DNA of 12,375 nt from Elusimicrobiales bacterium. GTDB taxonomy: Bacteria; Elusimicrobiota; Elusimicrobia; Elusimicrobiales; UBA9959. Position 1 is the stretch's first letter. Every line of letters begins with the position of its first letter. Of the stretch, positions 1 to 7,025 are shown one piece after another. Both the position numbers and the translations under genes were made by a program. Under the pieces are notes generated by a model, which did not search any database, was not told where the DNA came from, and was given only the letters and a program-made list of their open reading frames with translations. Where the stretch lies: NCBI GenBank assembly GCA_026419335.1, contig JANZZP010000010.1, positions 1 to 12,375 of the forward strand. Reading direction: 5' to 3'.

Positions 1-1
1 T

Positions 2-1114
2 GTGATTGACTTTTCAAAATGTACTTTATGTAGTGCATGTGTAGGGGTTTGTCCTGTAAAAGCTATAGCTATACATAGAGATATATCCAAAAAGGATTTT
101 TCTTCATATAAGGATGTTTGGGTTTTCATTGAATTTTCTGATACTTCAGAACCAAAACAGCATGGTGAGATAAAAAAAGTTTCATTTGAGCTTTTATCCG
201 AGGGAAGAAAGCTTGCTGATAAGTTAAAACAAAGATTATGTGCAGTAGTGTTAACTGATAAAAATAGAAATTATGAGAAAATTGTGTCTGAGTATGGTTG
301 TGATGTGATGTATTTAGTAGAAAATGAAGAATTTTTACCTTATGATAGTGATATTTATGCAACTGCAATTATTGCATTAGTGAATAAATATAAGCCATCT
401 ATTTTCCTTTTCGGAGCAACTTATAAAGGGCGTGAACTTGCTCCAAAAATTGCAACACAACTTTATGTTGGGCTTACTGCTGATTGTACTGGTCTTGATA
501 TAAATTCAAATGGTCTTTTGGTTCAATCTCGACCGGCATTTGGTGGTAATATTATGGCAGATATACTTTCACCTAACTCAAGGCCACAAATGGCAACAGT
601 TAGACCTAATGTAATGAGAATTTCAAAAACTTCATCAAGTTTGGTTGAAATTATAAAGGAAGAAATAAGGATAGATAAAAGTATAAGGAAGATAAGAATT
701 ATTTCAAGGCATAAAGAAGAGGTTAAAAGTGGAATAAAGCTTGAAAATGCAGAAATCATAGTTTCAGGAGGAAGGGGACTTAAAACAAAGGATAGATTTA
801 AAATACTTCATGAACTAGCTTCTCTTTTAGGAGGAACAGTTGGAGCTTCAAGAGCTGCTGTTGATAGTGGATTTATAGATAAAAAACATCAGGTTGGACA
901 AAGTGGCACAACAGTATCTCCACGTCTATATCTTTCTTTTGGAATATCTGGCGCAGTTCAACATCTTGTTGGAATGAGAAATTCTGATGTAATTATTGCT
1001 ATAAATAAAGACCCAAATGCTATGATATTTAGTGTAGCAAAATATGCTATAGTTGGTGATGCTTATGATATTGCAAAAAAACTTGTAGAAAAGTTAAAAG
1101 AAATTCGAACTTAG
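2..1114 (+). CDS. etfA: Electron transfer flavoprotein alpha subunit with N-terminal ferredoxin domain (5' partial)
   Basis: EtfA binds FAD and, with EtfB, passes electrons between acyl-CoA-type dehydrogenases and other carriers in the cytoplasm. The visible 370 residues begin inside a [4Fe-4S] ferredoxin motif (Cys7, 10, 13 and 17, the last followed by Pro), then an EtfA N-terminal domain (about 38-225) and the FAD-binding C-terminal domain. Its motifs are clear: GGRGL 256-260, GASRAAVDSG 281-290, QVGQSGTTVSP 297-307, GISGAVQH 314-321 and INKDPNA 334-340. The frame is open to the first base, and the GTG at base 2 would leave almost nothing before the first cluster Cys. Ferredoxin-fused EtfAs usually carry two clusters, so I infer that the true start and a first cluster lie upstream. 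etfB would be expected further upstream, outside the window. The next gene follows after 26 bases. Family assignment is very secure; the bifurcating role is inferred. Confidence 0.95.
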   Translation: MIDFSKCTLCSACVGVCPVKAIAIHRDISKKDFSSYKDVWVFIEFSDTSEPKQHGEIKKVSFELLSEGRKLADKLKQRLCAVVLTDKNRNYEKIVSEYGCDVMYLVENEEFLPYDSDIYATAIIALVNKYKPSIFLFGATYKGRELAPKIATQLYVGLTADCTGLDINSNGLLVQSRPAFGGNIMADILSPNSRPQMATVRPNVMRISKTSSSLVEIIKEEIRIDKSIRKIRIISRHKEEVKSGIKLENAEIIVSGGRGLKTKDRFKILHELASLLGGTVGASRAAVDSGFIDKKHQVGQSGTTVSPRLYLSFGISGAVQHLVGMRNSDVIIAINKDPNAMIFSVAKYAIVGDAYDIAKKLVEKLKEIRT

Positions 1115-1140
1115 AAAAGATCACATTTATAGGGGTTTAA

Positions 1141-3114
1141 ATGAGTACAATTTTTAAAAAATTTTTTAATTCTGTTTTGATTTTGAGTTTTTTCCCGATA
1201 GTATCTGTTTTAATTATAATATTTTACTTTCAACAGATATCGAAGAAAGAGATAATATACAACTATCAAAAGTTATGTGATTCTTTTGCTATGATTTCTT
1301 ACGAAAATATAAATAATTTTGCGAAAAGATTAGAATATATAAGTTATTTGAAAAGTATTTATTTAGATGATGAAAAATTCTTCAATTTTATTAGAGATAA
1401 ATATTCCGAAATAATATTTGTAGCAATATTAGATAAAAATGGTATAGAAATAAAAAGAAAATCTTATATTGAACTTGGAAGAAGTATACCTATTGTTGAT
1501 ATATCAAAAGAAACCTATTTTAATGAACTTAAAAAAGACAAGAATGGAGTGATTGGTGATTTTGCTATAAGAGCAGGACTCCCACTTGCAACAGTTGTTT
1601 ATCCAATTCAAGATGGTTTTATTTACAGTATTATAAATCTAAGAGATTTTTTTGCAAATATATATCTTACTAGGATAGGAGAAACTGGATTTGTTTTTTA
1701 TATATCTGATGAGGGGAAAATACTTGGGAATGTAGACGTTAAACTTAAACAAAAAGATATTTTCAAAATTATATCCTCGGAATGGGGTAACCTTGTAATC
1801 CAAATTGGGAATAATAAATATTTATTTGTTTACAGAAAACTTAGTAGTTTTGATATTTATGTAGTAATTGCTCAAAAATATAGAGAAGTTTTTAGAAATG
1901 TAAATATTCTTTTTTATTGGATGCTTTTTATATTATTTTTAGTTTTGACTGTAAGTTATTTTATCTCGTATTTTTCAGCAAAAAAATTAACAGATCCTAT
2001 AACTGCTGTTGTTGAGCAAAGCTACAAAGTGTCTGAAGGAGATTTTTCTGGCAGTGTAGATGTAAAGAGTGATATAAAAGAAATGAATACTCTTATAGGT
2101 GTTTTTAATAAAATGATTTCTAAGTTAAAGGAATATGAAAATATTCAGATAGAGAAAATAATGGATGAGCGTGAGAAATTAAATACAATTATGCAGAATA
2201 TAAAAAATGGAGTAGCTTTAACGAAAATTTCAGGAGAACCTATATATATGAATGAAGCTTGTTTGTTTATTATTTCTGAAGGACAAGCAAGAGATTTTTT
2301 TCATCAACTAGTAAATAAAACATCTTATGAAAGGTCTAAGGTTTTTGAAAAAAACTCTAAATATTACGAATTTACATATGATATAATTAAACTTCAAAGA
2401 GATTTTCCCATGTTACTTTTTGTTATAGAAGATGTCACAGCTGAGGTTAACATATATAAAGCCAAGGAAGAAGTATTTAGATCTATTGTCCATGATGTTA
2501 GAACTCCACTCCTCAATATGCAAGGTTATATTAAACTTTTATCTTATGATGCTAATGAAAAAACGAGAAAATATTTGTCTGGACTTGAAAATGAAAGCTT
2601 AATAATTTTTAGAATGCTTGAAAATATTCTTGATATGGCAAGAATTGAAAATAAAACAATATCATTAAATCGCTCTAAGATTGATATAGTTAAATTTATA
2701 GAGAAAATTTCAGAGAGATTTTTAGTAAGAGCAGAATTTAAAAACATAAAATTTAACTTTTTTAAAAATATTGAAACTACTTTTGTAGAAATAGATGAGG
2801 AGCTTTTTCAAAGAGCTTTAGATAATGTTATTTCTAATGCATTTAAATATACTCCTTCAGGTGGGAGTGTGGTGATAGAAATAGAAAAATTAGATAATAA
2901 AATTAATATATATGTTAAAGATACCGGTAAAGGTATTGAAAAGGATAAAATAAAAACGCTTTTTGAAAAGTTTAGAAGTTTTTCAAAAGATGGTTTTGGA
3001 CTTGGACTTCAAATTACCAAAGCAATAATAGATATGCATGATGGGAGTATTAAAATTAATTCAGAGGAAGGTAAAGGAACTACTGTTATTATTTCAATTA
3101 ATGAGGTTAAATAA
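1141..3114 (+). CDS. Membrane-bound sensor histidine kinase (dCache-HAMP-PAS-HisKA-HATPase)
   Basis: A 657-residue sensor kinase that would autophosphorylate on His451 in response to an extracytoplasmic signal. Order of parts: TM1 about 9-30; extracytoplasmic sensor about 31-255 resembling a double Cache domain (its distal half has the typical GETGFVFYISDEGKILG pattern, 180-196); TM2 about 256-278; HAMP 280-332; a short coiled linker; a PAS-like segment about 347-436; HisKA with HDVRTPL 451-457; HATPase_c with N box DNVISNAFKYT 561-571, G1 DTGKGI 594-599, F box LFEKF 607-611 and G2 GFGLGL 618-623. All catalytic boxes are intact. The start is supported by AGGGG at 1131-1135, five bases before ATG. 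No response regulator lies in the window, so its partner is encoded elsewhere. The stop lies five bases before the cyclase start, suggesting co-expression with it. Cache domains often bind small organic ligands; the ligand cannot be read from the sequence. Confidence 0.95.
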   Translation: MSTIFKKFFNSVLILSFFPIVSVLIIIFYFQQISKKEIIYNYQKLCDSFAMISYENINNFAKRLEYISYLKSIYLDDEKFFNFIRDKYSEIIFVAILDKNGIEIKRKSYIELGRSIPIVDISKETYFNELKKDKNGVIGDFAIRAGLPLATVVYPIQDGFIYSIINLRDFFANIYLTRIGETGFVFYISDEGKILGNVDVKLKQKDIFKIISSEWGNLVIQIGNNKYLFVYRKLSSFDIYVVIAQKYREVFRNVNILFYWMLFILFLVLTVSYFISYFSAKKLTDPITAVVEQSYKVSEGDFSGSVDVKSDIKEMNTLIGVFNKMISKLKEYENIQIEKIMDEREKLNTIMQNIKNGVALTKISGEPIYMNEACLFIISEGQARDFFHQLVNKTSYERSKVFEKNSKYYEFTYDIIKLQRDFPMLLFVIEDVTAEVNIYKAKEEVFRSIVHDVRTPLLNMQGYIKLLSYDANEKTRKYLSGLENESLIIFRMLENILDMARIENKTISLNRSKIDIVKFIEKISERFLVRAEFKNIKFNFFKNIETTFVEIDEELFQRALDNVISNAFKYTPSGGSVVIEIEKLDNKINIYVKDTGKGIEKDKIKTLFEKFRSFSKDGFGLGLQITKAIIDMHDGSIKINSEEGKGTTVIISINEVK

Positions 3115-3119
3115 ATTTT

Positions 3120-5213
3120 ATGTTTAAGAAAGAATATAGGTATGTATATATAACATCTATCTTTATTACCATATTTTTCTTTCTTTTTTATTTTTTAGAT
3201 TTTGTTCTGGATAGTGGACTTGCTTTATCTAGCTTTGAAAAAAAGTGGTTTGATTTTAAAATAAACTACAATATTGTTGGAAAATTTTTAGGTTTGGTTC
3301 CTAAGAAGGCTGATGATAGGATAATAATTGTCGGCATAGATGAATCTACAATTGAAAAATATGGTTGGCCATTCCAAAGAAAATATTATGCATATGCCAT
3401 AGAAAAGCTTAATAGTTATGGTGTTAAGGTTATCGCATTTGATGTATTATTTGTAGATCAGGATAGGGCGAATCTTTTGAGTGATAAAATTTTTGTTAAT
3501 ACTGTATCAAAGTATAATAATATAATTTTGGGAGTTTCACTAAGCGATAATTTGGATGTGAAACTCCCTTTTAAAGAATTACATCTTTCCTCAAAACATT
3601 TTGGTAGTATATTTTCTGGAAATATTATAGATTATGATGGAAATATAAGAAAAATTTATCCTTTTTTGCCTGAAATTGTCTATAAAGATACAATTAAAAA
3701 ATATATATATGGAGATCTATGTCCTCATTGTGATGATGAGTTAAAAAATATTAGTGTGCCTACTCTTGGCATGATGGCTTATATAAAGTATATGGATTAT
3801 AATTTAAAAGAAATTGCTAGAATTTGGAGAGATAAAAAATTTTATTTTAATTTTAGAAAGTCAAGGAAAATAGATGATGAAACTTCTTTAACAACAATGT
3901 ATAACTATTTTTCCATTAAAGATATTATTGAAGATAATATCAGTTATGAAAAAAAGAAGAAGTTTAATGGCTCCGTAGTTTTTATCGGTTCTATTGCTCA
4001 GGGAGCATATGATCATTATTCTACTCCTCTACATCCTCATACACCTGGAGTAGAAATTCATGCTCTGTGTTTTGATAATATGATCAATAATGATTATCTT
4101 AGAGATGTGCCATGGTATGTTAATATTATAATGATTATATTTTTTATCTGGTTGCCTGTTGTTTTGATTAGGAAATCTGTGATAAAACTTACTATTTATA
4201 ACTTTATACTAATAATTTTAATTCTGTTGCTTTCTGTTTGGTTAGTTAAATATAATATAAACCAGTATTTTATAATTTTTTCATTTCCAAATTTAGTGAG
4301 TTTTGTATATATTGTTGCTTATAAATCTATAGTTGAAGATAGACAAAAAAGATGGATAAAAAATACATTTTCTCAATACTTATCTCCTGAAGTCGTTGAT
4401 ATTATTGTTAAAGACCCATCAAAACTTAGGCTTGGTGGAGAGAGGAGAGATTTGACTGTTCTTTTTATGGATATAGCTGGATTTACTTCTATGAGTGAGA
4501 AAATGACTCCAGAGGATGTTACTAATATTTTAAATTTTTATCTTTCATCTTTAAGTGATATTATTCTTGAAGAAAAAGGAGTTATAGATAAATACATTGG
4601 TGATTGTATAATGGCTTTTTGGAATGCTCCTCTTGATGTAGAAAAGCATAGATTAAAAGCTGTAAAATCTGCTATAAAGTGTATAAGAAAAATAGATGAA
4701 CTAAATTTAGCAAGTAATATTCAAAATATTAAGGTTAGAATAGGAATAAATAGTGGTTATGCTGTTGTTGGTAATATGGGTTCCAATAGAAGGTTTTCAT
4801 ATACTGTTTTAGGTGATACAGTTAATCTTGCCTCTAGACTTGAAGGAGCGAATAAGTTTTTTGGCACTTCTATAATGGTGAGTTATAATATTTTTGATGC
4901 TACTAAAAATGAAGTTGTTTTTAAATATATTGGTAATATTTTAGTCCCTGGCAAAACTGAAACGGTAGAGGTCTATGAACCTTATAAGTTAATAGATGAA
5001 ATGACTGATAGAGATAAAGAATTTATAAAAATGTATGAAAATGGTATAAAATATTTTTATGAAAAAAATTATCGAAAAGCGATTGAATATTTTAATAAAT
5101 CACTGGAGATAATTAATGATGATTCTCTTGCTCTTTTTTATCTTAATCTTACAAATTCAATTTATAATGGAAAAGAAGAGTTTAATGGAGTTTTTAATAT
5201 AAGGAGTAAATAA
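3120..5213 (+). CDS. CHASE2-domain class III adenylate cyclase with C-terminal TPR-like repeat
   Basis: A 697-residue membrane-bound cyclase expected to make cAMP from ATP. TM1 is about 9-29; the extracytoplasmic CHASE2 sensor is about 32-330, ending in the typical TPLHPHTPGVEIHA motif (302-315); three TM helices follow at about 332-350, 357-376 and 383-402; the cytoplasmic cyclase domain is about 440-620. Metal-binding aspartates are Asp451 (in DIAGFT) and Asp495 (in KYIGDCIMAF). Transition-state residues are Asn569 and Arg573 in GDTVNLASRLE. The substrate-selecting positions are Lys491 and Thr562, the Lys/Thr pair of class IIIb cyclases, rather than the Glu/Cys of guanylate cyclases. Residues 636-680 look like one TPR unit. 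The sensor domain contains a CPHC motif at 201-204. The start has only a distant GAGG (3103-3106, 13 bases upstream), so translation may depend on the preceding gene. A perfect 11-bp inverted repeat lies inside the gene. Cyclase identity is very secure; cAMP as product is likely but inferred. Confidence 0.95.
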   Translation: MFKKEYRYVYITSIFITIFFFLFYFLDFVLDSGLALSSFEKKWFDFKINYNIVGKFLGLVPKKADDRIIIVGIDESTIEKYGWPFQRKYYAYAIEKLNSYGVKVIAFDVLFVDQDRANLLSDKIFVNTVSKYNNIILGVSLSDNLDVKLPFKELHLSSKHFGSIFSGNIIDYDGNIRKIYPFLPEIVYKDTIKKYIYGDLCPHCDDELKNISVPTLGMMAYIKYMDYNLKEIARIWRDKKFYFNFRKSRKIDDETSLTTMYNYFSIKDIIEDNISYEKKKKFNGSVVFIGSIAQGAYDHYSTPLHPHTPGVEIHALCFDNMINNDYLRDVPWYVNIIMIIFFIWLPVVLIRKSVIKLTIYNFILIILILLLSVWLVKYNINQYFIIFSFPNLVSFVYIVAYKSIVEDRQKRWIKNTFSQYLSPEVVDIIVKDPSKLRLGGERRDLTVLFMDIAGFTSMSEKMTPEDVTNILNFYLSSLSDIILEEKGVIDKYIGDCIMAFWNAPLDVEKHRLKAVKSAIKCIRKIDELNLASNIQNIKVRIGINSGYAVVGNMGSNRRFSYTVLGDTVNLASRLEGANKFFGTSIMVSYNIFDATKNEVVFKYIGNILVPGKTETVEVYEPYKLIDEMTDRDKEFIKMYENGIKYFYEKNYRKAIEYFNKSLEIINDDSLALFYLNLTNSIYNGKEEFNGVFNIRSK
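3530..3572 (+). repeat. Perfect 11-bp inverted repeat followed by TTTT, inside the cyclase gene
   Basis: GGGAGTTTCAC (3530-3540) and its exact reverse complement GTGAAACTCCC (3558-3568) flank a 17-base loop, with TTTT directly after (3569-3572). Six of the 11 pairs are G:C, which stands out in such AT-rich DNA. The form is that of an intrinsic terminator or a stable mRNA hairpin. It lies over codons 137-151 of the cyclase, in the CHASE2 region. The loop is long and the T run short for an efficient terminator. The pairing is directly visible; any function is inference. Confidence 0.8.
4019..4055 (+). repeat. Perfect 9-bp inverted repeat inside the cyclase gene
   Basis: TTCTACTCC (4019-4027) pairs exactly with GGAGTAGAA (4047-4055) across a 19-base loop. 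It overlies the codons of the conserved CHASE2 motif around residues 301-312, so the bases are also constrained by the protein. It may be a chance result of codon choice. No T run follows it. Confidence 0.5.
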
Positions 5214-5914
5214 TGGATATATTTTGGAGATTATTGCTTTCACATCTTTTATCAGATTTTACTCTTCAAACTAACTGGATAAATAAAATGAAGAGAGAAA
5301 AAATTACGGGGGTTATTATTCACGTTCTCATACATTTAATTGTAACTTATACACTTTTGTTCCCTTATCTTTCAAGTGTATGGTTTAATTTAAAAGGTAT
5401 TTTTCAATTTAAAGGATATTTAATGCTTCTTTTAATATGTATGTTTCATTTTGCAGTAGATCAATTGAGAATATATATTATAAAAAATAATATTTACCCA
5501 GATAATACTATTAGTTTTTTGGTTGATCAGCTTTTCCATCTATATTTTATATTTATATTTACTCCATTTAATAATGTCCCTATTAATTTTGCAGGAGAAA
5601 AGGTGGTAATGATTTTTTCTTTTCTTGTTTTAGTAAGTCATACCACTACGATATTAATATATTATATTGAAAAAGATTTAAATGATACATTGTTTCCAAG
5701 CTTTGATCAAAAATATTTTATGATATTTGAACGTATTATATTGTTTGGGTTTATGCTTATTGAAAATAAAATAGGATGGGTACTGATTATTCTTTGGATA
5801 TTACAACTTTATTATATGAAGATAAAGAAAATTATAGATATAAGTAATATAAATTTTTATTTTAGTGTTATAATTTCTTTTATCTTTGGTATAATAGCAA
5901 GATATTATTTATAA
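5213..5914 (+). CDS. DUF3307 family integral membrane protein
   Basis: A 233-residue polytopic membrane protein of unknown function. The N-terminal half matches the DUF3307 pattern as I know it: SHLLSDFTLQ at 10-19 (His11, Asp15, Gln19), paired His37 and His41 in the next helix, HFAVDQLR at 79-86 (His79, Asp83) and DQLFH at 105-109. The repeated His and Asp residues within or beside hydrophobic segments suggest a conserved polar or metal-binding site, which is inference. There are about six or seven hydrophobic segments, for example 31-51, 66-85, 130-152, 185-202 and 211-231. The C-terminal half is more variable. A good AAGGAG (5201-5206) fixes the start. The ATG shares one base with the cyclase stop (TAATG), a typical coupling arrangement that links its production to the cyclase. 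No biochemical role is known to me. Confidence 0.85.
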   Translation: MDIFWRLLLSHLLSDFTLQTNWINKMKREKITGVIIHVLIHLIVTYTLLFPYLSSVWFNLKGIFQFKGYLMLLLICMFHFAVDQLRIYIIKNNIYPDNTISFLVDQLFHLYFIFIFTPFNNVPINFAGEKVVMIFSFLVLVSHTTTILIYYIEKDLNDTLFPSFDQKYFMIFERIILFGFMLIENKIGWVLIILWILQLYYMKIKKIIDISNINFYFSVIISFIFGIIARYYL

Positions 5915-5924
5915 GGATATTTAA

Positions 5925-6440
5925 ATGGGAAAACTTGTAATAAAAAAAGGAGATATAACTTTGGAAGAGGTTGATGCTATAGTAAATGCTGCAAATTCAA
6001 AGTTAGCTGGTGGTGGAGGGGTTGATGGAGCAATCCATAAAGCTGCAGGACCAAAGTTGAGTGAAAAATGTAGGGAAATAATATCCAAAATAGGATATCT
6101 GGAACCAGGAGGTGTAGTAATTACTCCTTCCTATAATATAAAAACTGTAAAATATATAATCCATACTGTTGGCCCTATTTGGAGGGATGGAAAAAGTGGT
6201 GAAGAGGATATTTTAAGAAAAGCTTATGCAAATTGTCTTTTGATTGCTCGTCAAAACTCTATTAAAACTATATCTTTTCCATCTATTTCAACCGGTGCTT
6301 ATAGCTATCCTATTGAAAAAGCTGCTCATGTGGCTATAGATGTATTAAAGAAACATATTAAGTTTTTTGAAGAAATAAGAATGGTCCTTTTTTCAGATAA
6401 TGATTATATAATTTATGAAAAAGTGTATCAAGATGAATAA
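5925..6440 (+). CDS. Macrodomain ADP-ribose hydrolase, YmdB/MacroD type
   Basis: A 171-residue single macrodomain, about the size of E. coli YmdB and closely similar to it along the whole length. Enzymes of this group remove acetyl from O-acetyl-ADP-ribose or mono-ADP-ribose from proteins and nucleic acids. Visible motifs are GDIT 9-12, NAANS 21-25 (Asn24 corresponds to YmdB Asn25), GGGGVDGAIH 29-38 (Asp34 corresponds to catalytic Asp35), HTVGPIWRDGK 80-90 and the phosphate-binding loop STGAYSYP 122-129. All key residues are kept, so it should be active. The start is supported by AAGGA (5913-5917), which overlaps the stop of the previous gene. The downstream exonuclease gene overlaps its 3' end. 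The physiological substrate cannot be told from sequence; no ADP-ribosyltransferase gene is in the window. Confidence 0.93.
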   Translation: MGKLVIKKGDITLEEVDAIVNAANSKLAGGGGVDGAIHKAAGPKLSEKCREIISKIGYLEPGGVVITPSYNIKTVKYIIHTVGPIWRDGKSGEEDILRKAYANCLLIARQNSIKTISFPSISTGAYSYPIEKAAHVAIDVLKKHIKFFEEIRMVLFSDNDYIIYEKVYQDE

Positions 6441-7011
6441 AAATACTTTGATAGATGATGTAAGATTTATTATTGTTGATGTTGAAACAACTGGACTTAA
6501 TCCTTTAAAAGATAGAATATGTGAAATAGCTTTTATTGAAATAAAAGGGTTGAAAGAAAACGCAAGATTCTCTTCTCTTATAAACCCAACTATTTCTATA
6601 CCACCTAGTGTTACTTCTATTCATGGTATATCTGATGATGACGTAAAGGAAGCTCCATATTTTTTTGAGATATCTAATAAACTTATCGAAACTTTTTATG
6701 ATTCTGTAATTGTAGGGCATAATATAAAATTTGATTTTGATTTTATTGATAATGAATTAAGAAGAATTGGACTTAAAATGCCTGAAATATATATGATAGA
6801 TACTCTTATCCTTTCAAAAAAATTTTTGACAAATACTATTAATAATAAACTAAAAAACGTTGCGATGAGTATCAATCTCTATTCAGATAACTGGCATAGA
6901 GCTTTAAATGATGTTGAAATAACGAAAGATATATTCATTTATTTTATTACTATGTTTATTAAGGAAAAAAATTTAAAAACACTCAATGATTTAATTGAAA
7001 TTTCTAAATGA
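6433..7011 (+). CDS. DnaQ-like DEDDh 3'-5' exonuclease (DNA polymerase III epsilon-type)
   Basis: A stand-alone exonuclease of 192 residues from the chosen ATG. It has all five DEDDh catalytic residues: Asp16 and Glu18 in DVETTGLNP (Exo I), Asp101 in GHNIKFDFDF (Exo II), and His155 and Asp160 in HRALNDVEITKDIF (Exo III). INPTISIPPSVTSIHGIS (51-68) is the usual stretch between Exo I and Exo II. It would remove nucleotides from DNA or RNA 3' ends, as a proofreading subunit or a repair or RNA-turnover enzyme. There are no extra domains such as a helicase, GIY-YIG or BRCT. I prefer the ATG at 6433, which overlaps the macrodomain stop by 8 bases; an in-frame ATG at 6415 would add six residues. Neither has a clear Shine-Dalgarno, so coupled translation is likely. 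It is not necessarily the replicative epsilon subunit, because many genomes carry several such paralogues. Confidence 0.9.
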   Translation: MNKNTLIDDVRFIIVDVETTGLNPLKDRICEIAFIEIKGLKENARFSSLINPTISIPPSVTSIHGISDDDVKEAPYFFEISNKLIETFYDSVIVGHNIKFDFDFIDNELRRIGLKMPEIYMIDTLILSKKFLTNTINNKLKNVAMSINLYSDNWHRALNDVEITKDIFIYFITMFIKEKNLKTLNDLIEISK

Positions 7012-7025
7012 AGATGGAGGTATAG

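Noticed and set aside
3120..5914. Cyclase plus membrane protein as a Pycsar- or CBASS-like anti-phage system
   Set aside because: The cyclase is a CHASE2 membrane sensor of the ordinary class III type, not a soluble pyrimidine cyclase or CD-NTase, and DUF3307 is not a known effector. No other defence or mobile genes are nearby.
6415..6432. Upstream ATG for the exonuclease giving six extra residues
   Set aside because: It would extend the overlap with the macrodomain gene to 26 bases, has no ribosome site, and adds residues not expected in the fold; the ATG at 6433 is preferred, though not proven.
5925..6440. Macrodomain as a DarG-type antitoxin
   Set aside because: It is a short YmdB-like single domain, no DarT-like transferase lies next to it, and the neighbours are a DUF3307 gene and an exonuclease.
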